Positions 20,602-29,822 of a stretch of DNA of 64,000 nt are shown piece after piece; the stretch's first letter is position 1; each line of letters begins with the position of its first letter. Under the pieces are notes generated by a model. That model did not search any database. It had not been told where the DNA came from and saw only the letters and a list, made by a program, of their open reading frames with translations. The DNA comes from SpSt-600 sp042408195 (GTDB lineage Bacteria > Chloroflexota > Anaerolineae > SpSt-600): positions 31,913-95,912 of the forward strand of contig JBHOQL010000072.1 of the NCBI GenBank assembly GCA_042408195.1. Reading direction: 5' to 3'. A program made the position numbers and the translations under genes.

Positions 20602-21887
20602 GCGCATTGGACATCCATGTGCATTATGTTTCCAGGATAGAAGGCCACGGCAACATCGTGGTTAAAGTTGAAGATAACCAGGTCAAAGAATTGAGATGGG
20701 AAATCCCGGAAGCTCCTCGGTTCTTTGAAGCTATGGTTAGGGGCAAGCACTACAGCGACGTGGTCTTCATCGTTTCTCGTATCTGCGGAATCTGCGGCAT
20801 AGGGCACACCTTCACTGCTATCCAAGCTCTGGAGAAGGCTTTGGGCTTTGAGCCCTCGGAGCAAACTCTCCTTTTGAGGAAACTCCTGCTCCATGGCGAA
20901 ACGGTCCAGAGCCACACCCTTCACTTCGGTTATTTGGCTTTGCCGGACTTCTTCGGTGTTCCCAATATCATTCCCCTCGTCCAAACCCACAAGGAGCAGG
21001 TTCTGGCTATAATAAGGCTGCACAGGCTGGCCAATGAGCTCTGCGATCTCATAGGGGGACGCACCACCCATCCTATAACTACCATAGTGGGAGGTTGGAC
21101 CAGGCTCCCGACAGAGGGGGAGCTCAAGGAACTGCGCCGCCGCCTAATTGAAGCCATCAATGACGTGAAGACCACGATCAATCTCTTCGCTTCCCTACAG
21201 ATGCCTGATTTCCAGCGCGAAACCGAATACATCGCCCTCAAGAAACCCGATGAGTATGCCTTCTACGATGGAGAAATAGCTTCCACTGACGACGAGCACA
21301 CCACTCCTATGTCCCGCTATTTGGAAAAAATCCACGAGTTCATAGTGCCTTATTCCACTGCTAAGAGAGCCAAAGCTAACCGCAGCTCTTACATGGTGGG
21401 AGCCCTGGCCCGCTTCAACATCAATTACTCCAAGCTTTCACCGTTGGCCCAGGAAGCCGCGGAGCAACTTGGCCTCAAACCCATCTGCTACAACACTTTC
21501 GCAAACAACCTCGCCCAGGTAGTGGAAGTGGCCCATGCCATAGAAGATTCCATCCGTATCATTGACACCCTTCTGGCCAGAGGTATCAAAGAGGAGAAGG
21601 TTGAAATCAAACCGAAAGCTGGTCGAGGCGTCGGAGGTGTAGAAGTTCCCAGGGGGCTTCTCATCCACGATTACACCCTGGATGAGCAGGGGCGAGTCGT
21701 GGAATCCAATATGATAATACCCACTAATCAGAACCACCAGAACATAGAAGAAGACCTGAGAGCTTATCTGCCTCAGCTCTTGGGCAAATCCAAAGAGGAA
21801 ATCACCCTGGGACTGGAGATGCTAGTGCGGGCCTATGACCCGTGCATTTCCTGCTCAACCCATTTCTTAAGGGTGGAATGGGGGTAA
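20598..21887 (+). CDS. hydA: Group 3 [NiFe] hydrogenase alpha (large, catalytic) subunit
   Basis: A 429-residue large subunit carrying the Ni-Fe active site. The L1 motif RICGICGIGH (residues 61-70) and the L2 motif DPCISCSTH (414-422) supply all four cysteine ligands. A seven-residue tail (FLRVEWG) after the L2 histidine should be removed by the endopeptidase encoded next, which marks the precursor form. With the beta, gamma and delta subunits it forms an NADP-linked, bidirectional group 3b-like enzyme; the subgroup is inferred from gene order and subunit types. The protease gene overlaps the 3' end. Confidence 0.95.
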   Translation: MSALDIHVHYVSRIEGHGNIVVKVEDNQVKELRWEIPEAPRFFEAMVRGKHYSDVVFIVSRICGICGIGHTFTAIQALEKALGFEPSEQTLLLRKLLLHGETVQSHTLHFGYLALPDFFGVPNIIPLVQTHKEQVLAIIRLHRLANELCDLIGGRTTHPITTIVGGWTRLPTEGELKELRRRLIEAINDVKTTINLFASLQMPDFQRETEYIALKKPDEYAFYDGEIASTDDEHTTPMSRYLEKIHEFIVPYSTAKRAKANRSSYMVGALARFNINYSKLSPLAQEAAEQLGLKPICYNTFANNLAQVVEVAHAIEDSIRIIDTLLARGIKEEKVEIKPKAGRGVGGVEVPRGLLIHDYTLDEQGRVVESNMIIPTNQNHQNIEEDLRAYLPQLLGKSKEEITLGLEMLVRAYDPCISCSTHFLRVEWG

Positions 21888-22354
21888 AGGGTAAAGTCCT
21901 TGTAGTATGCCTTGGCAACCCCCTCATGGGGGATGATGGCGCTGGGGTGGCGGTAGCCAAAATTCTGACGAAACGGGGACTGCCCCCCAGCATTAATCTT
22001 TTAGAGGGGGAAGTGGATGGCTTTTCCTTCTTAGAGCACGTGGAGGGATATGAGAAGGTCATCGTAGTGGATGCCGCAGATATGAACCTCGAACCTGGCA
22101 GTTGGGAGACCTTCAATCTTGAACTTGGTTTGCTGAAGGGAGCCGTGGGGATATCAACGCATCAGTTCGGATTAAAAGAAGCTTTACAAATGGCTGAAGT
22201 ACTGGGGTGGAAATTGCCTCCCATCAAGGTATATGGAATCCAGCCAGAGCGCATTGAATTCACAGGCAAAATGAGGCTTTCGGGTGCCGTGGCCAGGGCT
22301 GTGCGGGCCGTAGCTGAAGCCTTATACAAAGAACTAACGAATAACAGCGGATAG
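21878..22354 (+). CDS. Hydrogenase maturation endopeptidase (M52 family)
   Basis: A 158-residue HycI/HyaD/HoxW-type protease that clips the C-terminal tail of the large subunit after nickel insertion. The GNPLMGDDGAGV motif lies at the N-terminus with its metal-sensing Asp/Glu, VVDAADM follows further in, and STHQFGLKEAL has the conserved His. ATG 21878 overlaps the hydA stop by 10 bp and gives the expected N-terminus; an upstream start at 21842 would add an unrelated segment. The gene ends the operon. No clear terminator follows. Confidence 0.93.
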   Translation: MGVKGKVLVVCLGNPLMGDDGAGVAVAKILTKRGLPPSINLLEGEVDGFSFLEHVEGYEKVIVVDAADMNLEPGSWETFNLELGLLKGAVGISTHQFGLKEALQMAEVLGWKLPPIKVYGIQPERIEFTGKMRLSGAVARAVRAVAEALYKELTNNSG

Positions 22355-22524
22355 CAGCCCAATCAGGGCAAGTCTCTCCACACATGGGACACCGATGTGG
22401 AACCGTACAGCGCAGAAGTTGCTCCAAGAGCAGCCTGACCGAAAGCGTTTTACCGAAAAATGAGTGAAGGTTTCCACTAGCGGGTTTTAACTGGCTCGCC
22501 GGAGGCTTAAAAGGAGGTAGGCTG

Positions 22525-23071
22525 ATGAGTTGAGCACGAAGATGGTTGTTTCTCCTCGTGCCCTTTCTGATCATCGTCAGCGGGTACATTGCGATAGCTC
22601 AGGAACCTGGGCCTCCGCAGCTGCCCAAAAAGATTTTCTCCCTATAATAGTCGCTTCTCTTCAAGTTTTTACTCGGTTTTAGGTCACTGCGGCATAAAGT
22701 TCTCTGGCTCAGTCTCATCCCCGGAACTAAACGACGAGATAACCACACGGGAATCAGGGCCTGATCACCGCTACTAACATGATCTTGACAGCTATGTTGG
22801 ATAGTTCCCTCTCGGTCTATTGGGCGAGCCCCAAGTCTTCGTCAGAAAGCGAGCAGGAACTTGCCTGGAAATTGGATGACCTTGGGTATATGGTCTCAGG
22901 AAGTATTTACTTAATTCCTAAAGAGCCCTTTACTGAAGGCGGCGCTCGCTATCCCATTACTTGGACTATAACTTCCGCTGACCCGATGCAGTGCCGGAAG
23001 ATAATACAACTGTCACCTATGTGCTGATACCACACCGGGTCTTTCTGCCACTTATTCTTCGCAACCCTTGA
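22525..23071 (+). pseudogene. Decayed secreted protein with an LPLILR tail
   Basis: AAAGGAGGT (22510-22518) precedes ATG 22525. The frame then shows a TGA at codon 3, a hydrophobic signal-peptide-like stretch (RRWLFLLVPFLIIVSGYIAIAQ) and a TAA at 22645. A second coding stretch runs from about 22743 (VSGSIYLIPKEPF, then ARYPITWTITSAD). It changes frame at the CCC near 22982-22984; restoring one base gives an Ala-Val-Pro-Glu-Asp stretch and the ending HRVFLPLILRNP with a stop at 23069. The FLPLILR ending is typical of exported Chloroflexota proteins. With an early stop, an internal stop and a frameshift, this looks like a dead gene, unless some of these are sequencing errors. 22355-22524 holds nothing recognisable. 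Confidence 0.6.
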
Positions 23072-23170
23072 GGTCAAAGTCTAACACAACTCTAACACTC
23101 CTCTTATGTCCGTCTAATGCACTCCTGTTAGGAATAGAGGTGGAAACTTCACAGAAAGGAGGTGATAACT

Positions 23171-23620
23171 ATGGCCGAGCTGGTCAAATGGGAACCTTTC
23201 AAGGAGTTGATTTCGCTGCGGGAGGCAATGGATCGCCTTCTGGAGGAAAGCTTCATGAGGCCTTTCGGGCTTATGGCGCCTGCTCGTTTTGAGGGTTTCG
23301 CCATGGACATCTACGAGACTGAGAATGACCTGGTGGTCAAGGCCTCGCTGCCGGGTGTAAAGCCTGAGGACATTGATGTGAGTGTTGCCGGCGATATCCT
23401 GACCATTAAAGCTGAAGTCAAAGAAGAGAAAGAGGTCAAAGAGGAAAACTATTACCGGCGCGAGCGCCGCTACGGAACTTTCTGCCGGTCCGTTACTCTT
23501 CCCATTGAGGTAGATGTAGACAAGGCAAAAGCTGAATACGAAAACGGTGTCCTCACCCTCTCTTTCCCGAAGGCCGAAGCTGCCAAGCCTAAGGTCATAA
23601 AGGTTAAAGCCAAGAAGTAA
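23171..23620 (+). CDS. Hsp20 small heat-shock protein 1
   Basis: A 149-residue alpha-crystallin-type chaperone that holds unfolding proteins. It has the family pattern VKASLPGVKPEDIDV, RRYGTFCRSVTLP and the conserved A-x-x-x-n-G-V-L beta9 motif (AEYENGVLTLSFPK). The C-terminus ends KPKVIKVKAKK, with the IxV-type motif used in oligomer assembly. ATG 23171 is chosen over GTG 23162, which lies inside the Shine-Dalgarno sequence. AGAAAGGAGGTGAT (23153-23166) matches the 16S 3' end over 14 nt. A poor promoter-like pair (TTGAGG 23068, TCTAAC 23091) is the only one seen upstream. Confidence 0.95.
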   Translation: MAELVKWEPFKELISLREAMDRLLEESFMRPFGLMAPARFEGFAMDIYETENDLVVKASLPGVKPEDIDVSVAGDILTIKAEVKEEKEVKEENYYRRERRYGTFCRSVTLPIEVDVDKAKAEYENGVLTLSFPKAEAAKPKVIKVKAKK

Positions 23621-23679
23621 AAAGTGGTGCAGGGCCGAACCTGCCCCACCTAAATCCCAAGCGAAAGGAGGTGATTGCT

Positions 23680-24111
23680 ATGGCTACCAGGTGGGATCCG
23701 TGGGAGGAGTTCATGAGCCTTAAGGAGGCAATAGACAGGCTCTTTGAGGAAAGCTTCGTCCTTCCAAGGCCTTACGTAAGGGAGAGGCTCTACCGGCTTC
23801 CGGTGGACGTCTACACTACGGCCGAGGCAGTGGTGATCAATGCCCCGATGGCTGGAGTCAAGCCCGAGGACGTGGATATCACCATCGAGGGCGACACCGT
23901 GACCATCAAGGGTGAAGTGAAACCCTCTGCTGAGAACGTGGATTACCTCATTCAGGAGCGCCGTTACGGGCCTTTCTCCAGGACTATCCGCCTCAATATC
24001 CCAGTAGAGCCTGATAAGGCCGAGGCCACCTTTGAGAACGGCCTTCTCATAATCACTATCCCCAAGGCTGAGGCCATCAAACCCAAGGCTATAAAGGTGG
24101 TCAAGAAGTAA
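23680..24111 (+). CDS. Hsp20 small heat-shock protein 2
   Basis: A 143-residue paralogue of the preceding gene, 59 bp downstream on the same strand. The same domain order is visible: an N-terminal WDPWEEFMSLKEAIDRL, the alpha-crystallin domain with APMAGVKPEDVDI and RRYGPFSRTIRL, AtFENGLLIITIPKAE and a C-terminal IKV. ATG 23680 is preceded by GAAAGGAGGTGAT (23663-23675), another very long match to the anti-Shine-Dalgarno. Tandem duplication with divergence is likely. A strong terminator follows at 24122-24161. Confidence 0.95.
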   Translation: MATRWDPWEEFMSLKEAIDRLFEESFVLPRPYVRERLYRLPVDVYTTAEAVVINAPMAGVKPEDVDITIEGDTVTIKGEVKPSAENVDYLIQERRYGPFSRTIRLNIPVEPDKAEATFENGLLIITIPKAEAIKPKAIKVVKK

Positions 24112-24121
24112 AGGACGACGC

Positions 24122-24161
24122 AAAGCCCCCGGTAAGCCAACCCGAGCTTACCGGGGGCTTT
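24122..24161 (+). terminator. Intrinsic terminator after the hsp20 pair
   Basis: A perfect 16-bp inverted repeat: 24122-24137 pairs with 24146-24161 around an 8-nt loop (CAACCCGA). The stem is GC-rich in its centre and flanked by AAA/TTT, so it can act on both strands. Confidence 0.9.
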
Positions 24162-24261
24162 CTACTGGCAAGTGGGGGGCAGATTTTGCTTTCTCTGAGG
24201 ATAGGCCTAAAATTATTTTAATTAGTGAAAGTGAGGACTTTGCGCGGCGGAGGTGATGGCT

Positions 24262-24492
24262 ATGCCTATCTACGAATACGAATGCTTGGATTGTGGGGTG
24301 CATTTTGAACGAATGCAGCGTTTTTCCGATCCGCCGATAGATGAATGCCCTTATGGCCATCGCCATGTGCGCCGGGTTTTCCACGCTCCGGGCATAATCT
24401 TTAAGGGCTCGGGATTCTACACAACTGATTATGCCCGAAAGAGCAGCAATGGCGGCGATAAGAAAGAAGGGAAAGGCGAAAACAAAGATTAG
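24262..24492 (+). CDS. FmdB family zinc ribbon protein
   Basis: A 76-residue protein with the standard start MPIYEYEC. A zinc ribbon follows: C-x2-C in ECLDC, then ECPYGHRHVRRVFHAPGIIFKGSGFY. The second pair is unusual, being C with PYGH rather than the usual CxxC, so the metal site may be CCC/H. The tail is lysine-rich and disordered. Members of this family are common, small and mostly uncharacterised; some are linked to formamidase/amidase regulation. GGAGGTGAT precedes the start. A possible promoter is TTGCTT 24186, 16 bp, TAAAAT 24208. Confidence 0.9.
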   Translation: MPIYEYECLDCGVHFERMQRFSDPPIDECPYGHRHVRRVFHAPGIIFKGSGFYTTDYARKSSNGGDKKEGKGENKD

Positions 24493-24564
24493 GCAACAGA
24501 GACCTTAGGGTTGGTTTCCCATTAGATAGTCCACAAAAGAATATAAGAGGTGGTGATAGAGCAA

Positions 24565-24592
24565 AAGGCCGGTGTTTTAAGGCACCGGCCTT
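24565..24592. terminator. Bidirectional terminator between fmdB and htrA
   Basis: An inverted repeat AAGGCCGGTG (24565-24574) and CACCGGCCTT (24583-24592) with an 8-nt loop. It lies between the convergent FmdB gene and the HtrA gene that ends at 24608, and has A-run and T-rich flanks suitable for termination in both directions. Confidence 0.8.
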
Positions 24593-24607
24593 GTTACTGA
24601 TCATTCT

Positions 24608-25786
24608 TTATTGAGGTTCCTCTTCCAGCACCACCCTGACCGTGAGGGTTTTCCCATCCCTCACGATGATCAGTTCCACCGTTTGCCCAACCTTTGTGTT
24701 GTCCTCGATATAAGCGTTGAGGTCATCAGTACCCTTTATGGGCGTGCCATCAATTGCGGTTATTATGTCTCCGCCTATTAGGATGACCCTGTTGCCTATG
24801 ACGACTTGCCCCGTGGCGCCCATTATACCTGCTTTGTGGGCAGGGCTGTTCCGGTAAACACGGGCTACCAGAACCCCTTGCTCCACCGGCAGGTTCAGCC
24901 GATAGGCCAGGGCTGGTGTTACTGTGTAACCGATAATCCCGAGCCACGGGTGACGGTACCGGCCATAAGCTATGAGCTCGGGCACGACTCTCTTGAGGAC
25001 ATCGACTGGTATGGCGAATCCAACCCCGGCATAGGCTCGGCTGGGGGAAACTATGGCTGTGTTAACCCCTATCACCCTGCCCTTGGAGTCCAACAGCGGA
25101 CCACCGGAATTCCCAGGGTTGATGGCCGCATCTGTTTGGATCAAATTCCTTATTATCCGCCCATCTTCCAGCTCCAGGGTCCGGTTCAAGGCACTGATCA
25201 CTCCCACCGTAAGGGTTCGTTCAAATCTACCAAAGGGGTTACCTATAGCTATGGCCCATTGTCCCACTTGGAGGGTGGAAGAATCCCCAAGTTCCACCGG
25301 GACGAGCTTATCGGGAGGGACGTTAACTTTGAGGACAGCCAAGTCATTTGGCGGATCAACTCCCACTACCTCCGCCAGGACCGAAAAATCCTCTCCGAAG
25401 CTCACTTCAATGGATTGAGCGCCTTCAATAACGTGATAATTGGTTATTATGTGCCCTTCTTTGTCGTAAACGAAGCCTGAGCCAGCTCCTTCTTCCGGGT
25501 AAACTCCAAAGAAGAAATCCCACTGAAGGACTTGAGTTGTGATATTTACAACAGAAGGCGCAGCTTTTCTGTAAACGTTGATGATAATCTGCTCACCGGG
25601 CTCCAGTTCCTCTTGGTTTGCCAGTGCGAGCGGGGGAGTTGGGGTCGGGACCGGTGTTGGAGTAACGGTGGGTGTGGGAGGATACCCCATCGTTTCCCTC
25701 ACACCCACAAAGGCAGTAGCCACAGTGCACCCCGCTGATGCGAGCGTCAATATCGGGATGAGATAGAGGAGTAACTTCTTTATCAT
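24608..25786 (-). CDS. HtrA/DegP-like serine protease, lipoprotein (second of pair)
   Basis: A 392-residue extracytoplasmic protease. A lipoprotein signal with Cys at about residue 19 (ASAGC) is followed by a proline/threonine-rich linker (about 35-50). The trypsin-like domain has His in ITNYHVI, Asp in NDLAVLKV and Ser in GNSGGPLL, so the catalytic triad is intact. One C-terminal PDZ domain ends VELIIVRDGKTLTVRVVLEEEPQ. It overlaps the upstream paralogue by 4 bp. The role is probably envelope protein quality control. Confidence 0.93.
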   Translation of the reverse strand: MIKKLLLYLIPILTLASAGCTVATAFVGVRETMGYPPTPTVTPTPVPTPTPPLALANQEELEPGEQIIINVYRKAAPSVVNITTQVLQWDFFFGVYPEEGAGSGFVYDKEGHIITNYHVIEGAQSIEVSFGEDFSVLAEVVGVDPPNDLAVLKVNVPPDKLVPVELGDSSTLQVGQWAIAIGNPFGRFERTLTVGVISALNRTLELEDGRIIRNLIQTDAAINPGNSGGPLLDSKGRVIGVNTAIVSPSRAYAGVGFAIPVDVLKRVVPELIAYGRYRHPWLGIIGYTVTPALAYRLNLPVEQGVLVARVYRNSPAHKAGIMGATGQVVIGNRVILIGGDIITAIDGTPIKGTDDLNAYIEDNTKVGQTVELIIVRDGKTLTVRVVLEEEPQ

Positions 25787-27006
25787 CGCTGTTCCTCCAG
25801 TGAGGCTGGCCTTTTGCCCAGTATCACCCTTACTTTCAGCTGTTCTCCGTCTCTTACAACGGTTAGGGTAACTTCCTGGCCCACTTTCGTGTTGTAGATT
25901 AGGTAAGTCAATAGGTCATCAAACTTGCGGATTTCCTGCCCGTTAATCCCCACGATTATATCGCCACCAATCGTTATCTCTAGGCCCATAAATTGGACTT
26001 CCTTTGTCCCACCTTTGATGCCAGCTTTGGAGGCAGGGCTGTTCTTGACCACCCGGATGACTAAGGCCCCGTGATCCACCGGCAGGTCAAACTCTTTAGC
26101 CAAAGCTCTGGTGACAGTGGTGCCTTCGATTCCGAGCCAGGGATAATCATAGGAGCCTTTATCTATCAGGACTGGGATGATTTTCCGGGCGAGATTTATT
26201 GGGACGGCAAAGCCTATCCCAGCATTTATGCCCACTGGGGATTCTATAGCCGTGTTTATACCTATAACTTGGCCAGCGGAGTTAAGCAGCGGCCCTCCCG
26301 AGTTTCCGGGGTTGATGGCTGCGTCCGTCTGGATGACCTCTGGGATGGAGAAGGGGGTAGCAGCTGATTGCAGGGTCCTTCCTACGGCGCTTATTATCCC
26401 CACGGTCATCGTGCCCGCCAGGCCGAAGGGGTTGCCGATGGCAATCGCCCTCTGCCCAACTTTAACCTGAGAGGAATCCCCCAATTCTACTGGGTGGACA
26501 CCCTCCGGCAATTCATCCACTTTAAGCACTGCCAGATCACTGTGGGGGTCCGTCCCCACTACCTCAGCCCTGGCTGAGTCGCCATTGTAAAAGATGACTT
26601 CAACCTCATCGGCATCAGAGACAACGTGGTAGTTGGTCACGATATGGCCCTTTTCATCCCAGACGAATCCGGAACCTCTCCCTTCTGAAGGGACTTCAGG
26701 GTGACCGAAGGGCAACTGGGGAAACAGCCCTTTTTTCACGACTCTTATGGACACTACTGAAGGGTTAACCCGCTCGTAAATGCTCACTAAGAGGGCCTCT
26801 TCCTCCTCGTCTAGCAACTCACCGGTGACGATCACTTCTCTAGGGGATTGAGGGGTTGGTGTTGGAGTGGGTTTGACCACAGTGGTTTCCGCTTTCGGTG
26901 TTGGATGCTCTTGGGCCCACGGCACTCGGTCGGGGTTGAATTCGAGTTTGCAGGCTGCGACGATCAACAGAAGTACAAGGCTGATTACCACCGATTTGCG
27001 ACGCAT
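25783..27006 (-). CDS. HtrA/DegP-like serine protease, lipoprotein (first of pair)
   Basis: A 407-residue paralogue of the gene downstream with the same architecture: lipobox VAAC at about residue 19, a Thr/Pro linker with PTPTPTPQSP, the protease domain with ITNYHVV, HSDLAVLKV and GNSGGPLL, and one PDZ domain. The active site appears intact. An extra hydrophobic LFPQLPFGHPEVP insertion near residue 100 distinguishes it. The pair is co-transcribed and follows polA-strand genes after a 74-bp gap. Confidence 0.93.
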   Translation of the reverse strand: MRRKSVVISLVLLLIVAACKLEFNPDRVPWAQEHPTPKAETTVVKPTPTPTPQSPREVIVTGELLDEEEEALLVSIYERVNPSVVSIRVVKKGLFPQLPFGHPEVPSEGRGSGFVWDEKGHIVTNYHVVSDADEVEVIFYNGDSARAEVVGTDPHSDLAVLKVDELPEGVHPVELGDSSQVKVGQRAIAIGNPFGLAGTMTVGIISAVGRTLQSAATPFSIPEVIQTDAAINPGNSGGPLLNSAGQVIGINTAIESPVGINAGIGFAVPINLARKIIPVLIDKGSYDYPWLGIEGTTVTRALAKEFDLPVDHGALVIRVVKNSPASKAGIKGGTKEVQFMGLEITIGGDIIVGINGQEIRKFDDLLTYLIYNTKVGQEVTLTVVRDGEQLKVRVILGKRPASLEEQR

Positions 27007-27080
27007 TCTAACCTCCCAATCTTCGTAATTTTCGCCAATTTTATGCCAGAATCTTGTGAAGAAGTTGTAAAGGGAAATTT

Positions 27081-29822
27081 TCAGACGCTCAGTGGCTCTA
27101 ACTCGCCCCAGTTCTTTCCTATCTCCAGTTCCGCTTTCAATGGCGCTTTAAGTTCATAAGCCCCTTCCATTATCTCCTTGACCACGGGGGCAACGGTGGA
27201 GAGTTCTTCCTCAGGGACTTCCAGCACCAGTTCGTCATGGACCTGGAGGACAAGGCGGGAGCGGAGTCTCTGCTCTTTTAGGACTCGGTGAAGGCGCACC
27301 ATCGCTATCTTTATGATGTCGGCAGCGCTGCCTTGGATGGGAGCGTTTATCGCCATGCGCTCGGCAGCAGCTTTAACTGTGTGGTGGGCTTTGCTGTCAG
27401 GGGCGAGCTCAGGGAAATAGCGGCGGCGGCCCAGGAGGGTTTCCACGTAACCGTCTCGCTGGGCTTTGGCTTTGGTGTTCTCGATGTAAGTTTTGACCTT
27501 TGGATAACGGGCGAAGTAGCTCTGGATAAACTTGTGGGCCTCTTCGGGAGTAAGTCCTGTTTCCTCAGCCAAACCGTAAGCACTCATCCCATAGCTTATG
27601 CCAAAGTTCACAGTTTTAGCCAGCCGGCGCATTTCAGGAGTTACTTGGTCTATCGGCACCCCAAGGATAGCCGAGGCTGTGCTGGCGTGGATGTCTTCAC
27701 CCCTGTGGAAAGCGGCGATTAGTCCTTCGTCACCGCTTATGTGGGCCAAAATTCTCAGTTCCACTTGGGAGTAATCAGCCGAGAGGAGCAGCCAGCCCTC
27801 TTCGGCTATGAAAGCCTTGCGTACCGCTTTCCCTATGTCAGTCCGGGTTGGGATGTTCTGGAGGTTGGGATCGCTTGAAGAAAGCCTCCCGGTTACGGTT
27901 CCAGTCTGATTGTAGGAAGTGTGGACTCTGCCTGTGAGTTTGTTGACCATCCCGGGGAGAGCATCCACGTAAGTGGATTTAATTTTGGCGAGGTGGCGGT
28001 GCTCAAGGAGCAATTCTATGACCGGATGGCGCCCCCTGAGTTTTTCCAGGACATCAGCCGAGGTGGAATAGTGGCCGGACTTGGTCTTTGGGACACCCTG
28101 GGCCGATATCGCGAGCTTCCCGAAAAGGGCATCGGAGAGTTGCTCTGGGGAGTTGACATTGAAGCGGTAGCCCACGAGCTTGTAGATTTCTTCTTCCAGA
28201 GCCTGGAGTTTCTGGCCAAGCTCCAAGGACATTTCCCGGAGGAAGGGGATGTCCAGTTTGACCCCAGTCATTTCCATGTCCATGAGCACAGGGATAAGGG
28301 GTAGTTCCACCTCGTAGAAGAGCTTGGTCAGGCCCAGTTCCCGCAGCTTCTGGTCCAACACTCCCACCAGGCGGTAGGTCATATCAGCATCAGCGGCAGC
28401 GTAAGGAGCAACTTTGGAGATAGGCAGGAGGTCCATGCTGGTCTGGTTTTTCCCTCTGCCTATGAGTTCATCAATGGTGAGCATTTCGACGCCGAGGAAG
28501 GACCAAGCCAGGTCTTTGAGGCTCAGGTTGCGGCCTGCGGGGTTCACAAGCCAGCCTGCTACCATAGTGTCAAAAGTAAGGCCCTGGACATTTACCCCAT
28601 TCCTCGCCAGTATGATCATGTCGTATTTGGCATGGTGGGCATATTTGGCTATTGTTTCATCTTCCAGGATATAGGCAAGTTTTTCCCTCACCAGTTCCCA
28701 GGGGAGCTGCTGGCCTTCCAGGTGTCCAATGGGAATGTAATACCCCTCCCCTTCCTTAAAGGCGAGGGATATTCCCACGAGTTTAGCCCTCATTGGGTCT
28801 ATGTCGGTGGTTTCCACGTCAAAGGCTAGTCCTTTAACCCAGGATAATTTTTCCATTAGGAGGTTGAGGGTTTCTTCGTCCCGAACGACGATGTAATTTC
28901 CAGGTTCAGTCCTATGGCGGATTTCTACCCGGCCTATGAGGGGTAACTGACGGACTCCAACCTCTTCAGGCAGGCGCTTGTAGAGGGAGCGGAATTCAAG
29001 TTCGCGGAAGAGTTCCTTGACCTTTTCCTCGTCGTATCCGCAATAGCGTAGGTCCTCCAGGGTTATATCCAAGGGGATGTCAGTACGGATTGTGACCAGG
29101 CTTTTGTTGAGGAAGGCTCTTTCCCTGTTTTCCTCCAGTATCTCCTTCAAACGCAAGGGGGTGATCTCGTGAATATGTTGGTAAATGCCCTCAATGCTAC
29201 CATATTTGCGGAGGAGCCTGACAGCAGTGGCCTCGCCCACGCCAGGTATGCCGGGGATATTATCGGTCTTATCGCCAACTAAAGCTTTATAGTCGGCCAG
29301 TTGATGGGGTTCAAGGCCGTAGCGCTCTAAGATCTTCTCCCTATCGTAAACGATGGTGTCCGAGAAGCGCCGGCCTGAGGTTAAGACCCGCACTTTCGGG
29401 CTTATGAGCTGAAAGGCGTCCGTATCGCCTGTGACGATGAGGGTCTCTACTCCTTCTTCAGAGGCTATGCGGGCCAGGGTGCCGAGGATATCATCGGCCT
29501 CATATCCCTCTATAGCTATGGATTTTATCCCCAGGGCTTCCACTACCTGGAAGATGCGTCGAATCTGAACAGCCAGATCTTCGCCCATCTTGGCCCTTGT
29601 GGCCTTGTATTCGCCAAAGGATTCGTGGCGAAAGCTCCGGCCAGCATCAAAAGCTACAGCTATGTAATCGGGTTTTTCGTCTCTTATAACATTGAGGAGC
29701 ATGGAGGTGAAGCCGTAGACGGCGTTGGTCGGCTCGCCCTTTGAAGTGCTCATTTCCAGGGGCAAAGCGTGGTACGCCCTATAGGCAAGCGCATGCCCAT
29801 CCACAATTACCAGCTTCTTCAT
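27081..29822 (-). CDS. polA: DNA polymerase I
   Basis: A 913-residue PolA with all three domains. The N-terminal 5'-3' exonuclease/flap nuclease (about 1-290) includes DGHALAYRAYHAL and GYEADDILGTLA. The 3'-5' exonuclease domain (about 310-480) retains its first acidic motif, FDVETTDID, so proofreading may be active. The polymerase domain carries motif A (LSADYSQVELRILAH), motif B (RRLAKTVNFGISYGMS) and motif C (QVHDELVLEVP). The start codon overlaps the receiver-domain gene's stop by 4 bp (ATGA), which indicates translational coupling. Confidence 0.97.
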   Translation of the reverse strand: MKKLVIVDGHALAYRAYHALPLEMSTSKGEPTNAVYGFTSMLLNVIRDEKPDYIAVAFDAGRSFRHESFGEYKATRAKMGEDLAVQIRRIFQVVEALGIKSIAIEGYEADDILGTLARIASEEGVETLIVTGDTDAFQLISPKVRVLTSGRRFSDTIVYDREKILERYGLEPHQLADYKALVGDKTDNIPGIPGVGEATAVRLLRKYGSIEGIYQHIHEITPLRLKEILEENRERAFLNKSLVTIRTDIPLDITLEDLRYCGYDEEKVKELFRELEFRSLYKRLPEEVGVRQLPLIGRVEIRHRTEPGNYIVVRDEETLNLLMEKLSWVKGLAFDVETTDIDPMRAKLVGISLAFKEGEGYYIPIGHLEGQQLPWELVREKLAYILEDETIAKYAHHAKYDMIILARNGVNVQGLTFDTMVAGWLVNPAGRNLSLKDLAWSFLGVEMLTIDELIGRGKNQTSMDLLPISKVAPYAAADADMTYRLVGVLDQKLRELGLTKLFYEVELPLIPVLMDMEMTGVKLDIPFLREMSLELGQKLQALEEEIYKLVGYRFNVNSPEQLSDALFGKLAISAQGVPKTKSGHYSTSADVLEKLRGRHPVIELLLEHRHLAKIKSTYVDALPGMVNKLTGRVHTSYNQTGTVTGRLSSSDPNLQNIPTRTDIGKAVRKAFIAEEGWLLLSADYSQVELRILAHISGDEGLIAAFHRGEDIHASTASAILGVPIDQVTPEMRRLAKTVNFGISYGMSAYGLAEETGLTPEEAHKFIQSYFARYPKVKTYIENTKAKAQRDGYVETLLGRRRYFPELAPDSKAHHTVKAAAERMAINAPIQGSAADIIKIAMVRLHRVLKEQRLRSRLVLQVHDELVLEVPEEELSTVAPVVKEIMEGAYELKAPLKAELEIGKNWGELEPLSV

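Noticed and set aside
23068..23160. Possible CIRCE or other heat-shock operator before hsp20-1 (CTAACA...TGTTAG)
   Set aside because: The arms are only 6 bp and 28 bp apart, and the sequence does not match the TTAGCACTC-N9-GAGTGCTAA consensus.
24806..25480. 224-residue plus-strand frame opposite the HtrA gene
   Set aside because: Antisense shadow of a protease with intact motifs.
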